Positions 1-8,988 of a stretch of DNA of 59,801 nucleotides are shown here, in pieces. The DNA is taken from the NCBI GenBank assembly GCA_012798535.1, contig JAAZMZ010000025.1:1-59801 (forward strand), in the 5' to 3' direction. The position numbers were made by a program, and so were the translations under genes. This DNA comes from Leptolinea sp. Lineage in GTDB: Bacteria; Chloroflexota; Anaerolineae; Anaerolineales; Anaerolineaceae. Every line of letters starts with the position of its first letter. Position 1 is the first letter of the stretch. Under the pieces are notes generated by a model, which was given only the letters and a program-made list of their open reading frames with translations, did no database searches and was not told the DNA's origin.

Positions 1-741
1 AGAGAACTGCTGCGCCATGGCTGCCTCTTCTTCCAGATAAGTCGATTCGATCACCAGCGCATCCGCCCCCCGGCAGATTTCCACCAGATTTTCCACCTCT
101 CCCACATCCCCCACCACGACCATACGGGTACCCGGCTTGTAATCGCCCAGCACGCTGGCCGGATTGATGACGCGCCCGTCCGGTAAAGTGATGGATTTTC
201 CGTCCACCAGATCGCGTCTCCACGGACCTGGCGGGATGCCGAGTGCGTCCGCCTTTTCAGGCAGGAAAGGTTTGCGGCCTTTTTCTTCAAACACAAATCC
301 CAGACAATCCGGTCCGCGGTGCTGCACATTGAAGGCGGATATGGTCAGGTCGTCTTCTTCGATGATCACTCCGCTCGTCACCGGATAGAATTGAATGGGC
401 ATGGGCGCGGCGGCACCCCGTAAGACCACGCCGTACAGCAGGTCGTGAATGCGTTCCAGTGCGTTTTTTCCGCCGTAGATTTCGAGCTGGTCGATCGTCT
501 CCCAGCGCATATACGTGGATAGTAATCCGGCCAGGCCAAGGATGTGATCCAGATGGCCGTGTGTGATCAGAATGCGGTTCAGATGTTTGAAGCCGATACC
601 GCTCTGTAAAATCTGCCGCTGGGTTCCTTCCCCACAATCCACAAGATAACGCTGATCTTCGTGTTTGACGATCAGCGCTGGCAGGTTGCGGCGGGCGGAA
701 GGCGCGGACGCGGATGTCCCCAGGAAAATTAATTCAAACAA
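1..741 (-). CDS. rnz: Ribonuclease Z (partial, 3' end beyond window)
   Basis: Metallo-beta-lactamase-fold endonuclease that trims tRNA 3' trailers in the cytoplasm. The first 247 codons are present; the stop lies to the left of the window. The N-terminus begins FELIFLGTSAS, and the zinc-binding motif THGHLDH follows, with later motifs VQHRG (His-containing) and VVGDVG. I chose the TTG at 741 because an in-frame TGA lies two codons upstream (747-745) and a GGAAAGG ribosome site precedes it by about 9 bases. The sequence is typical of RNase Z rather than other MBL enzymes because of the N-terminal GTSAS loop and the HxHxDH block at about residue 60. It could be called an MBL-fold hydrolase, but I consider rnz very likely. 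Confidence 0.88.
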   Translation of the reverse strand, partial: MFELIFLGTSASAPSARRNLPALIVKHEDQRYLVDCGEGTQRQILQSGIGFKHLNRILITHGHLDHILGLAGLLSTYMRWETIDQLEIYGGKNALERIHDLLYGVVLRGAAAPMPIQFYPVTSGVIIEEDDLTISAFNVQHRGPDCLGFVFEEKGRKPFLPEKADALGIPPGPWRRDLVDGKSITLPDGRVINPASVLGDYKPGTRMVVVGDVGEVENLVEICRGADALVIESTYLEEEAAMAQQFS

Positions 742-978
742 TAATCAGGCCCTTTCCAGATGAAGAATTCAATTTTACCGCATTACCCTGAGGGGTCTTT
801 TCATTTTTAAAGCGGAAATCGGATTTTTATCAGCGATTCAGTATTCTTCAACTTTAGAAAACACCCATGATTAGCAGCGATTTGTACCTGCAAGGATGCA
901 CATATTCAGTTTGGCTATATGGGTTTAGAATCAGCCGTTGAAAATTGGGGAGTTCAAAAATAAATCAGAGAGGGATGT

Positions 979-1764
979 ATGAAACATCATAATTTTTCAG
1001 TAGTTATTGTCCTGTTGTTCTTTTCAAGTTTATATGCCTGCAGTCCGACTCCTGTGAAGATGGCTTCACCGACCGGTGAATCCGTTCAAGAACCCAGTAA
1101 TACGCCTGAGCCAGCCACCCCCACAACAGCACCTACAGTTGCTGCGACAAAAACATCGAAACCTACCATCCCGGCATCCCCAACCATCGTTCCCACCAGC
1201 GAATCGGCGGCTATGGAGAAATTAATCAACCAATTATATGAGAAGGGTACGATCTCATCGACCGATGGAGCTTACCACCGCCTTGATGATTTCCAAAAGG
1301 AATGGGCGCAGCTTTACTATTATCAATGGTGGTATACCGATTACAGCCCTTCCAATTTTGTGATCCAGGCAGATCTGGAATGGGAATCAGCCAGCAAGAC
1401 GGCGAATCTGGGTGATTCTGGTTGTGGATTTGTATACCACACGGAAGACAACCAGAACCATCATGCCACATTCCTGATGATGGATGGCAAGGTGCAGACC
1501 TACCGCTCGCTGAATAACAATTGGACCCAGATGAAAGGTGGATACGCCGGGAAATTCAACACGCCTTCTGACAAAGCGCATATGATCTTGATCGTAGATA
1601 ATCAGATCATCACAGTCATCGTAAATAACAAAGAGGTGGTTCATTTTGAGGATAAGAAATTGACAGGCGGAAAGCTCGGCCTGACTCTGGCGTCTGGCAC
1701 CAATAAAGATTTCGGCACACGCTGCAAGATGACCAACATCGAACTGTGGGAATTGCCGGAATAG
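979..1764 (+). CDS. Secreted lipoprotein with C-terminal LamG-like domain (paralogue 1)
   Basis: A 261-residue predicted lipoprotein of unknown function. It has a signal peptide with a lipobox ending LYAC (Cys about 21), then a Pro/Thr/Ser-rich linker to about residue 75, then a globular domain of about 170 residues rich in beta-strand-like sequence and ending in a DFGTRC...ELWE block. The start is supported by AGAGAGGG just upstream. The next gene encodes a clear paralogue with the same architecture, so the pair arose by tandem duplication. The C-terminal domain resembles concanavalin A-like/DUF1080 jelly-roll domains in general pattern; this is an inference from pattern only. Likely exported and anchored at the outer face of the membrane. 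Confidence 0.8.
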   Translation: MKHHNFSVVIVLLFFSSLYACSPTPVKMASPTGESVQEPSNTPEPATPTTAPTVAATKTSKPTIPASPTIVPTSESAAMEKLINQLYEKGTISSTDGAYHRLDDFQKEWAQLYYYQWWYTDYSPSNFVIQADLEWESASKTANLGDSGCGFVYHTEDNQNHHATFLMMDGKVQTYRSLNNNWTQMKGGYAGKFNTPSDKAHMILIVDNQIITVIVNNKEVVHFEDKKLTGGKLGLTLASGTNKDFGTRCKMTNIELWELPE

Positions 1765-1823
1765 CCAAATCAGTTGTCAGATTGGTTATAATCATCCCTG
1801 TGAATCACCCTGGATGGTTATCG

Positions 1824-2603
1824 ATGGGCATTTCCATACCCTTTCAACGTGTTCTACCAATCTTACTGATTGCCAGTCTGCTTTCGGGCTGTGCGGCCAG
1901 TGCGGCAACACCTCAGATGACAGAAACGATACCGTCCACGACAACTGAGCCGACCGTGGAAGCCGTGCCGTTGGAAACCCTGACGCCCACCAGCGAACCT
2001 GCCAGCACCAGTACTCCGCCGCTGGCAATCACGGCTACATCACTGGCCAATGCCATGAAAGCGGATATGCAGAAACTGGCGAACGAGAAACTGGTCAGCA
2101 GCCCCTATGGGAAGTATTACCGGGTGCAGGATTTCACCGGTGAATACGCCAAGTTGGCCTATTATCGTTGGTGGTCATTGGACCGCCAGCCGACTAACTT
2201 TGCCATACGTGCCGTTGTCACCTGGGATTCAGCCATGCCCAATGCCAACCCGTCCAAAGCCGGCTGTGGTTTTGTGTTCCATGAAACCGGAGTGGATAAT
2301 TTACATTTTTCCCTGCTGACTATGGATGGTTATGTGCGCAATTATCGGGTGGAGAAGAAGATCTTCAACGATCTGAAAGCCAATTACGCGGGCAAATTTA
2401 AAATTCCGGCCGATTCGGCGAAGATCATGCTGGTGGTGAATTATCAGTGGATCACCATTTTTGTGAATGACAAACAGATAGTCCGCTTCCAGGATGATCA
2501 TCTTAAAGGCGGCGGACTGGGTTTCGGTGTGGCTTCCGGTTCCAACAATGATTTTGGAACTCGCTGTGAATTCACCAACGTGGAGCTGTGGGAATTCAAT
2601 TAG
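1824..2603 (+). CDS. Secreted lipoprotein with C-terminal LamG-like domain (paralogue 2)
   Basis: A 259-residue lipoprotein of unknown function, paralogous to the gene immediately upstream. Shared blocks include YAGKF, GCGFV, VASG.N.DFGTRC and VELWEF. I chose the ATG at 1824 rather than an upstream in-frame start at 1746, because from 1824 the protein opens with a normal signal peptide and lipobox (LLSGC); the upstream start would add 26 residues that overlap the previous gene. A Thr/Pro/Glu-rich spacer follows the lipidated Cys. The 59-base gap to paralogue 1 suggests co-transcription. Its 3' end overlaps by 4 bases the end of the convergent M20 gene. Confidence 0.78.
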   Translation: MGISIPFQRVLPILLIASLLSGCAASAATPQMTETIPSTTTEPTVEAVPLETLTPTSEPASTSTPPLAITATSLANAMKADMQKLANEKLVSSPYGKYYRVQDFTGEYAKLAYYRWWSLDRQPTNFAIRAVVTWDSAMPNANPSKAGCGFVFHETGVDNLHFSLLTMDGYVRNYRVEKKIFNDLKANYAGKFKIPADSAKIMLVVNYQWITIFVNDKQIVRFQDDHLKGGGLGFGVASGSNNDFGTRCEFTNVELWEFN

Positions 2604-4039
2604 TGGATCGTCGAAACTCCCCAGATTTGCAGCAGCCGGATATAGAACCGGGTCATCTTCACCAGTGAAGTGATGCGGATGCGTTCGTTGGCGCCGTCCG
2701 GTTGTAAATCATCTTCAGGGGGAATCTCCAACGGGGTAAATCGGAACACATTGCGGCAAACTGAAGTATAAAAACGGGCATCTCCCGGCCAGGGCTGCAC
2801 GACCGGTGTGATGGGTATGCCCTGATAGACCTCCAGAATCGCCCGTTCAATGGTTTGATAGGCGGGTGAGGTGGTATATGCCGGTAAAGGCGCTTCCCAG
2901 GCACGCTCTGCCTGCGCCTGAAAGAGCACGCGCTCATCCTTTACTGAGCGGCGGATGTGGTCGCTGACGGCCGCGATGGTTTCACCCGGCATTAAAAAGA
3001 CATCCACCTCGGCATGGGCATTCTCCAGGCTGCCGGAGAAGCGCACAGGTACAAATTGCGTGGTGGAGCGCATCTGAGCTTCAGGATGTTTCATGATGAT
3101 GCGGCGGGCGATGGAAGAGAGCAGCCAGGTGTTAGCAAACACCACCTGCTGGGTGTAACCGATGGCTCCCACCAACCCGCTGTAGGTTTCACGGATCTCC
3201 TTCAATGAAGCAGGCAGTGGATTATCGGAAAGGCTGGCCAGGGCGTGCGCCAGAATATCCAGTTTATTATCTGACCGCCGGGTATTCTGGGTCGTGAAAT
3301 CGAAGCGGATATGCCCGCGTTCCGTCACACCGATCAGGGCGGCCGAACCACTCATTCCCGGCAGATAATCACCGGAAATCCAATCGCCTTCATCCAGCAC
3401 CACTTCCAAACGCACATTGGCTTTCTTCAGGTAGGCTGCCGTACGGCAAGCCCCCATTTTTCCACCTGACAGACAGTCATGCCCGAAAGCCAGATAGACG
3501 GTTCGTTCCGGGATATATCCGGCGCGCAGCATGATCTCGACAGCCTGCAGGATGGCGACCATCTGCCCCTTGCCCTGCAAGGCACCGCGCCCCCACACAA
3601 AGCCATCCTTAACCTGCCCGGAGAAGGGCTGCACTTCCCAGTTTTCCACAGACCGTGGATCAACCGGCGGGACGTCATAATGTCCGCTCAGCAGAACGCC
3701 GGGCAATTTTGGGTTGCGCCCCGGCCAGATATACAACAAAGACAGATCCTGGCTGGAGCGGACCTCCAGGGTGGTATGAACCCGTGGAAATTGTTTCAAC
3801 AAAGCCCGATGGAGGCTGAAATATTCATCCCGTTGGGTGCCAGTCAACTCCTCTGCGGCAATGGTTCGGCAGCGGATCACTTCGGAAAGATGTTCGGCAA
3901 CCAAATCCCCATCCACATCCTCCAGATCGATCACCGGATAATCCGGGATTGGCCGTGCAAAACGCAGGGCAGCGATCAACATCAGGGCTGCCAGGAAGAA
4001 AAGGAGGATGGTGAATAGGATCAGGATTTGGATGACCAT
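2600..4039 (-). CDS. Membrane-anchored M20-family peptidase homologue, probably catalytically inactive
   Basis: A 479-residue protein with an N-terminal transmembrane helix (residues about 3-26) followed by a PM20D1/carboxypeptidase S-like M20 domain. The GHYDVPPV motif keeps the first metal-binding His (H120) and LDEGD keeps an acidic ligand. Other active-site positions are substituted. The bridging Asp of GRGxLDDKG is Gln (GRGALQGKG, Q155). The Glu-Glu pair of GHDEE is Cys-Leu (GHDCLSGG, C189-L190). The C-terminal HGxNE motif reads PDGANE. I infer loss of the two-metal centre. The ATG at 4039 is preferred because a TTG at 4138 would add 33 non-signal-like residues and cover the promoter region of the divergent gene. 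Confidence 0.82.
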   Translation of the reverse strand: MVIQILILFTILLFFLAALMLIAALRFARPIPDYPVIDLEDVDGDLVAEHLSEVIRCRTIAAEELTGTQRDEYFSLHRALLKQFPRVHTTLEVRSSQDLSLLYIWPGRNPKLPGVLLSGHYDVPPVDPRSVENWEVQPFSGQVKDGFVWGRGALQGKGQMVAILQAVEIMLRAGYIPERTVYLAFGHDCLSGGKMGACRTAAYLKKANVRLEVVLDEGDWISGDYLPGMSGSAALIGVTERGHIRFDFTTQNTRRSDNKLDILAHALASLSDNPLPASLKEIRETYSGLVGAIGYTQQVVFANTWLLSSIARRIIMKHPEAQMRSTTQFVPVRFSGSLENAHAEVDVFLMPGETIAAVSDHIRRSVKDERVLFQAQAERAWEAPLPAYTTSPAYQTIERAILEVYQGIPITPVVQPWPGDARFYTSVCRNVFRFTPLEIPPEDDLQPDGANERIRITSLVKMTRFYIRLLQIWGVSTIH

Positions 4040-4169
4040 CAGCACACCATTACTGATTGTATCAAAATCAACGGCAGGGCGATAATCTTGCGCAGGATGA
4101 TTGGAAGGTGCAGACAGTATGAACCTATAATTAACCAATAAATGAGGATTCTAATATAAAGGAGGCCGC

Positions 4170-5138
4170 ATGGAATACAGATATCTGGGAAGCACGGGTC
4201 TGCGGGTATCAGAGATTGGCCTGGGGAGCATGCAATTCGGCTGGACGGCCGATGAAGAAACCTCCTTCAGCATACTTTCGAAAGCCGTGGATGCGGGAAT
4301 AAATTTCATTGATTCCGCCGATATCTATTCACGCTGGGTCAAGGGCAATCCGGGCGGTGTATCCGAACAGATCATCGGGAACTGGATGAAAAAGACCGGC
4401 GTTCCTCGCAGCGATCTGGTCATCGCCACCAAAGTCCGGGGGGCCATGGGACCGGGGGTCAATGATGAGGGACTCTCGCGCGCGCATATCATGAAAGCCG
4501 TGGAAGACTCCCTGCGCCGCCTGCAAACCGATTACATCGATCTCTACCAGACACACTGGTTCGATGAGAATACCCCCATCGAGGAAACCCTCAGCACCCT
4601 GACGGATCTGGTGCATCAGGGCAAGGTGCGGTATCTCGGTTGCTCCAATATCCCTGCCTGGCGGTTGGTGGAATCACTCTGGGCGGCAGACCGCCGTCAT
4701 CTGGCACGCTACGAGAGTCTGCAGCCGCATTATCATCTGCTCCGCCGCGAGGAATTCGAAAAAGGCCTGGCGGATGTGTGCCGGACATACAGCCTGGGAG
4801 TCATGCCCTACAGCCCACTGGCCGGAGGGTTTTTGACGGGCAAGTACCGGAGAGATGAAACCGACACCGGCAGCCAGCGGAATGTCTCGAAGTATTTCAA
4901 CGAACGAGGCTGGAAAATGATTGACCGCCTTGAATCGATCGCCCGGGTGCGGAAGAAAAGCGTTTCTCAGATCGCTTTGGGCTGGCTCCTCAGCCAGCCG
5001 CTGATCACCTGCCCGATCATCGGACCCCGATCGCTCGAACAGTTGGAGGACAACCTGGGTGCAGCCGGATTGCGCCTGAATCCGGATGAGATGAAAGCGC
5101 TGGATCAGGAAAGTGCCTGGCAGCCAGTGGAAAGTTAG
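4170..5138 (+). CDS. Aldo/keto reductase
   Basis: A 322-residue NADPH-dependent oxidoreductase of the aldo/keto reductase superfamily (TIM barrel, cytoplasmic), normal full length. It begins MEYRYLGSTGLRVSEIGLGS, typical of the group related to potassium-channel beta subunits and YghZ-type enzymes. The catalytic tetrad can be located: Asp and Tyr in FIDSADIYS, Lys in IATKVRG, His in YQTHW. The C-terminal cofactor region reads CPIIGPRSLEQLEDN. A strong AAAGGAGG lies 8 bases before the ATG. The natural substrate cannot be told from sequence. It is transcribed divergently from the M20 homologue and is followed 54 bases later by metG. Confidence 0.92.
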   Translation: MEYRYLGSTGLRVSEIGLGSMQFGWTADEETSFSILSKAVDAGINFIDSADIYSRWVKGNPGGVSEQIIGNWMKKTGVPRSDLVIATKVRGAMGPGVNDEGLSRAHIMKAVEDSLRRLQTDYIDLYQTHWFDENTPIEETLSTLTDLVHQGKVRYLGCSNIPAWRLVESLWAADRRHLARYESLQPHYHLLRREEFEKGLADVCRTYSLGVMPYSPLAGGFLTGKYRRDETDTGSQRNVSKYFNERGWKMIDRLESIARVRKKSVSQIALGWLLSQPLITCPIIGPRSLEQLEDNLGAAGLRLNPDEMKALDQESAWQPVES

Positions 5139-5192
5139 CCGACCGGATAGTGTGTGTTACAATCCGCCTGATATCGAAAATCGAGGGTCAAA

Positions 5193-6977
5193 ATGGTTGA
5201 GAATATACTGGTTTCTGTCGCCTGGCCGTATGCCAATGCCGAGATTCATGTCGGCAACCTGACGGGTGCTTATCTCCCGGCGGATATTTTTGCCCGCTTC
5301 CAACGGCTGCTCGGTCGAAAAGTATTGATGGTATCCGGTTCTGATTCACACGGAACACCCATCACTGTACGAGCGGATGCCGAAAAAACCAGCCCGCTGG
5401 AAGTCTATCAGCGCTACCACAACGGTTTCCTTGACCTGTTCATGCAATTGGGTTTGACCTACGACCTCTTCACCAGCACTCATACCACCAATCATTTTGA
5501 CGTCTCCCAGAAAATATTTCTATCCCTGCAGAAGAACGATTACCTGTATACCGCGCGGGAGATGCAGTGGTACGCTCCCAGCCAAAAACGCTTCCTGCCT
5601 GACCGGTACGTGGAAGGTACCTGCTATATCTGCGGTTTTGAAAATGCCCGCAGCGACCAGTGTGATAAATGCGGGAATCTACTTGACCCGGCCCAGTTGA
5701 TCAAACCGCGCAGTAAGGTGGATGGAACGAAACCGGAGCTGCGGGAGACCGAGCATACTTACCTTGACCTCGGCAAACTGCAGCCGGCTGTGGTGGAATT
5801 CTTGAAAGCGCATGAGAGTTTCTGGCGGCCCAACGTCCTGCGCCAGAGCCTTGGCCAGATACTGGCGGAAAACCTGCACGGACGGGCCATCACCCGCGAC
5901 CTGGACTGGGGCATCCCAGTGCCGCTGGAAGGCTGGGAAGGTAAATGCCTCTACGTGTGGTTCGAGGCGGTCATCGGCTACCTATCCGCCTCAATAGAAT
6001 GGAGCCAACTGGCAGGCAAGCCGCAAGCCTGGACGGAATGGTGGCATGGCCCGCAATCACGCACCTACCACTTCATCGGCAAAGATAATATTCCATTCCA
6101 TGCGGTGATCTGGCCAGCCCAGTTGATCGGCAGCGGAAAGACATTCGATGAATTCATGGGTATCGCCAATCCCGCTACGCTCAATCTGCCGTATGATGTG
6201 CCAGCCAATGAATTCATGAATCTGGAAGGCCAGAAGATATCCGGCAGCCGTAACTGGGCTGTGTGGGGACGCGACTTTCTGTCGCGCTACGACCCCGATC
6301 CTCTGCGCTATTACCTGACCGTCAACATGCCGGAGTCCAAAGACACCGACTGGGATTGGGAAGACTTCTTCCACCGCAACAATGACGAACTGGTGGCCAC
6401 CTGGGGAAATCTGGCCAACAGGGTGTTGTCTTTTGCCTGCAGGCACTGGGATAACCGGGTGCCGGATCCCGGCGAACTGACTGCCGCAGATAAGGATTTA
6501 CTGGCCAGGATCGAAAAAGGATTCGAGACTGTGGCCGCCGAACTGGAAGCGGTGCATCTGCGGGCTGCGCTGGCCGAAGGCATGCGGCTGGCAACAGAGG
6601 TAAATATTTATCTTGACCAGACCGCTCCCTGGACGGCTATTAAAACAGACAAAGCCGCGGCCGCCCGTTCGGTGTTTACCGCATTGAAAGCCATCGATTC
6701 GCTGAAGATCCTGCTGGCGCCTTTCTTGCCGTTCACCAGTGAACGCCTGCATGGTTTCTTTGGCAACACCCGGCCGCTTTTCGGCAGGCAATTCATCGAC
6801 ACCATCCAGGATGATCTCGGCATACATACTGCTCTGCGTTATGATCCAGACGGCGCTTCAGGTAAATGGGAACCTTCCAGATTGCAGCCCGGGCAGGAAC
6901 TGGTCAATCCCCAACCGTTGTTCAAAAAGCTGGATATCAGCATCATTGAAGAAGAACGCAAGCGGCTGGGACATTAA
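5193..6977 (+). CDS. metG: Methionyl-tRNA synthetase
   Basis: A 594-residue class I aminoacyl-tRNA synthetase that charges tRNA-Met. The HIGH-type signature is HVGN within PYANAEIHVGNLTGAYLPAD. A zinc knuckle with CYICG and CDKCG sits near residues 144-161. The KMSKS-type loop reads QKISGSRN, a variant in which the second Lys of KMSKS is Gly; comparable KxSxSR variants occur in archaeal-type MetRS. The alpha-helical anticodon domain fills the C-terminal third. There is no C-terminal tRNA-binding EMAP-like domain, so this is the short form. Convergent with the luxR-type gene just downstream. Confidence 0.95.
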   Translation: MVENILVSVAWPYANAEIHVGNLTGAYLPADIFARFQRLLGRKVLMVSGSDSHGTPITVRADAEKTSPLEVYQRYHNGFLDLFMQLGLTYDLFTSTHTTNHFDVSQKIFLSLQKNDYLYTAREMQWYAPSQKRFLPDRYVEGTCYICGFENARSDQCDKCGNLLDPAQLIKPRSKVDGTKPELRETEHTYLDLGKLQPAVVEFLKAHESFWRPNVLRQSLGQILAENLHGRAITRDLDWGIPVPLEGWEGKCLYVWFEAVIGYLSASIEWSQLAGKPQAWTEWWHGPQSRTYHFIGKDNIPFHAVIWPAQLIGSGKTFDEFMGIANPATLNLPYDVPANEFMNLEGQKISGSRNWAVWGRDFLSRYDPDPLRYYLTVNMPESKDTDWDWEDFFHRNNDELVATWGNLANRVLSFACRHWDNRVPDPGELTAADKDLLARIEKGFETVAAELEAVHLRAALAEGMRLATEVNIYLDQTAPWTAIKTDKAAAARSVFTALKAIDSLKILLAPFLPFTSERLHGFFGNTRPLFGRQFIDTIQDDLGIHTALRYDPDGASGKWEPSRLQPGQELVNPQPLFKKLDISIIEEERKRLGH

Positions 6978-6995
6978 TCCGCCGGTAAACGCAGA

Positions 6996-7436
6996 TTAAC
7001 CACCCGGTTTCAGTATTCCCAGCCGGGCGGCCTTTTGCACACACTCCGCCGCAGTGTTGGCGTTCAGATTGCGCTTCAGCGCGGAGATATGCAGGCTGAC
7101 CGAACGTTGTGAAATGTTCAACCGCCCGGCGATCTGTTTACCGGTCTTGCCCTGCGAGAGAAAATTCAACACATCCAGCTGCCGCCGTGTTAATCGGCTT
7201 CCACCTGCCGACTGGAAGATGGTCGATTTAGCCGTCACATCCGGGAGGGCGATGATCCAGTCTTTCCAACAAAAAGTAGCATACATTACATCGGATTTAC
7301 AGAGAGAGCTTTCACTTTTGATATAATCCGGCAATCCGTTGGCAGCCTGAATATCCAGCAACACCTGCCCGACAGGTAGTTGGAGGATATGATATGAGAA
7401 GGTTTGATCTAGATGGATTACGATTAAATGGGTCAT
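6996..7436 (-). CDS. LuxR-family transcriptional regulator (small, orphan)
   Basis: A 146-residue DNA-binding protein. The C-terminal 65 residues form a LuxR/GerE helix-turn-helix: LTRRQLDVLNFLSQGKTGKQ, then IAGRLNISQRSVSLHISALK. The N-terminal 75 residues do not match a receiver domain (no phosphoacceptor Asp block) and are not recognised; they could bind a ligand. No ribosome binding site is evident before the ATG. It is transcribed divergently from the LVIVD-repeat protein at 7552 across a 115-base gap, which suggests (inference) that it controls that gene or itself. Confidence 0.8.
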   Translation of the reverse strand: MTHLIVIHLDQTFSYHILQLPVGQVLLDIQAANGLPDYIKSESSLCKSDVMYATFCWKDWIIALPDVTAKSTIFQSAGGSRLTRRQLDVLNFLSQGKTGKQIAGRLNISQRSVSLHISALKRNLNANTAAECVQKAARLGILKPGG

Positions 7437-7503
7437 AGAATAATTAGCATATATGTTCTATTATGACACGAATTGATCTCCTGTCAAGTCGTATGGATTT
7501 CAT

Positions 7504-7513
7504 CCTGTACAGG
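7504..7513. promoter_or_regulatory. Perfect 10-bp palindrome in divergent promoter region
   Basis: CCTGTACAGG is a perfect dyad in the 115-base spacer between the LuxR-type gene and the LVIVD-repeat gene. Its position fits an operator for the regulator, but a 10-bp palindrome can arise by chance. Confidence 0.25.
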
Positions 7514-7551
7514 GGTCTTGATTTTTCAGGGAGCGGAGTAAAATCTTATAT

Positions 7552-8988
7552 ATGAAATACACCAACTTGCTTCGCCGGTTTTTACCTTTAGCCATCGTAA
7601 CCGCCATCCTGTGTGGCGTCATTCAACCTGTTCAGGCGGCCAGCGTGCCTCCGTGGTCTCTGCCTTCCACGGATGCCATCGGGTTGGTGGCCAGTGTTAA
7701 TTACCAGGCCGACAACCTGACGCTGGATGACCAGTATCTTTACCCCACTTTCAGTTCCATCAGTGTGGTGGACTTGAATCCCCAGTCGCTACGCTTATTT
7801 TACAAACTCCGCACGGATTATATTTTCGATCTGGTGGTGAAAGGCCAGTATGCTTTTGCCGGGCAACAGTCCAGTGGATTGAGGGTGTTCGATATCACCG
7901 TTGCCACCCCGACCGTCTTTTCCAGCCATGAGATCGCTGGCGGTGCCTACGGCCTGGCACTGGCGGGGAACAATCTACTGGTGGCCACTGGCTTGAGCGG
8001 CCTTACGATCCTGGACACAACCAAACCGTACGACATGCCGGTTGTCGGGAATGTCATGCTTGAAGGTTTCTCCAAACAGGTTTGTGTTTCCGGTAATCTG
8101 GCACTGGTCAGCGCCGGTAAAGCCGGTGTGCATGTGGTTGATATCTCCAAACCCGAGGCGCCTGCCCTTCTCATTACCATTCACACCTCCTCTCCTGTGG
8201 AAAATGCCACGTTGGATGGAAAGATCGGGTATCTGGCGCTCGGTTTGGGAGGAATGGAAATCGTCGACCTGAACGATCCGGCCAATCCCGCCATGCTGTC
8301 AAATCTCGAATCGCGTGATTTTCTGCGTCGTGTGATCGTGAAAGATTCGCTGGCTTACCTAGCCGAGCGTGATGCCGGGATACGCATTGTCAGTGTTGCG
8401 AATCCCGCCCATCCGGCTCCGCTGGCCGTCTACAACACCACCGGCGGCGCCTGGGATATCGCGTTGAAAGACAACAATATCTATGTGGCCGATTATCCTT
8501 ATGGATTACTTGTGCTGCGCTACGACCGGCCTGTAGAACAATCCATCCCGGAGCAGGGTGGAACGGTCAATTCACCCGCCGATGGAGTGGCCGTGACCAT
8601 CCCGGACGGCGGCTTCGAGAGCTCTGTCACTTTCAAACACGAACCATTGCCAGCTATCAACACGCCCATCGGCCCCGAACCCACCCTGGTGAAGGCTGGC
8701 CCTTTTTTCCGCAATGTCGCCTGGAGCGGTGAAGAAGCCTCGAAACCAGCCAAACCGTATTCCATCACTGTCAAAGCCAACCTGACCGCATTGACCGCCC
8801 GGCAGATCCGCGCCCTCAGCCTGTACTACTGGGATACGGAGCTGAAACGCTGGCGTAAGGATGTTTCCAGCCGGCTGGATGAATCCACGGGGATCATCAC
8901 CGCCACCCCATCACGCCTGGGCATCTGGGGTGTGTTCTACGACCGCGATGAATCCTATACCAACCTGCCGCCGACACCTACACCGTGA
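7552..8988 (+). CDS. Secreted LVIVD-repeat beta-propeller protein
   Basis: A 478-residue exported protein. A signal peptide (residues 1 to about 29, ending VQAA) is followed by repeated units of about 40 residues. These contain GLRVFDI, GLTILDT, GVHVVDISKPEAP, GMEIVDLNDPANPAML and GIRIVSVANPAHPAPL, the pattern of LVIVD repeats that build a beta-propeller. A C-terminal domain after about residue 330 has beta-rich sequence and ends in PPTPTP, a Thr/Pro tail truncated compared with other secreted proteins here. Likely extracytoplasmic and perhaps involved in binding; no enzymatic motif seen. It ends directly against the convergent membrane protein gene. Confidence 0.8.
   Translation: MKYTNLLRRFLPLAIVTAILCGVIQPVQAASVPPWSLPSTDAIGLVASVNYQADNLTLDDQYLYPTFSSISVVDLNPQSLRLFYKLRTDYIFDLVVKGQYAFAGQQSSGLRVFDITVATPTVFSSHEIAGGAYGLALAGNNLLVATGLSGLTILDTTKPYDMPVVGNVMLEGFSKQVCVSGNLALVSAGKAGVHVVDISKPEAPALLITIHTSSPVENATLDGKIGYLALGLGGMEIVDLNDPANPAMLSNLESRDFLRRVIVKDSLAYLAERDAGIRIVSVANPAHPAPLAVYNTTGGAWDIALKDNNIYVADYPYGLLVLRYDRPVEQSIPEQGGTVNSPADGVAVTIPDGGFESSVTFKHEPLPAINTPIGPEPTLVKAGPFFRNVAWSGEEASKPAKPYSITVKANLTALTARQIRALSLYYWDTELKRWRKDVSSRLDESTGIITATPSRLGIWGVFYDRDESYTNLPPTPTP

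Noticed and set aside
3479..4018. 179-residue plus-strand ORF opposite the M20 gene
   Set aside because: It has no ribosome site or domain, and lies wholly antisense to a well-supported gene.
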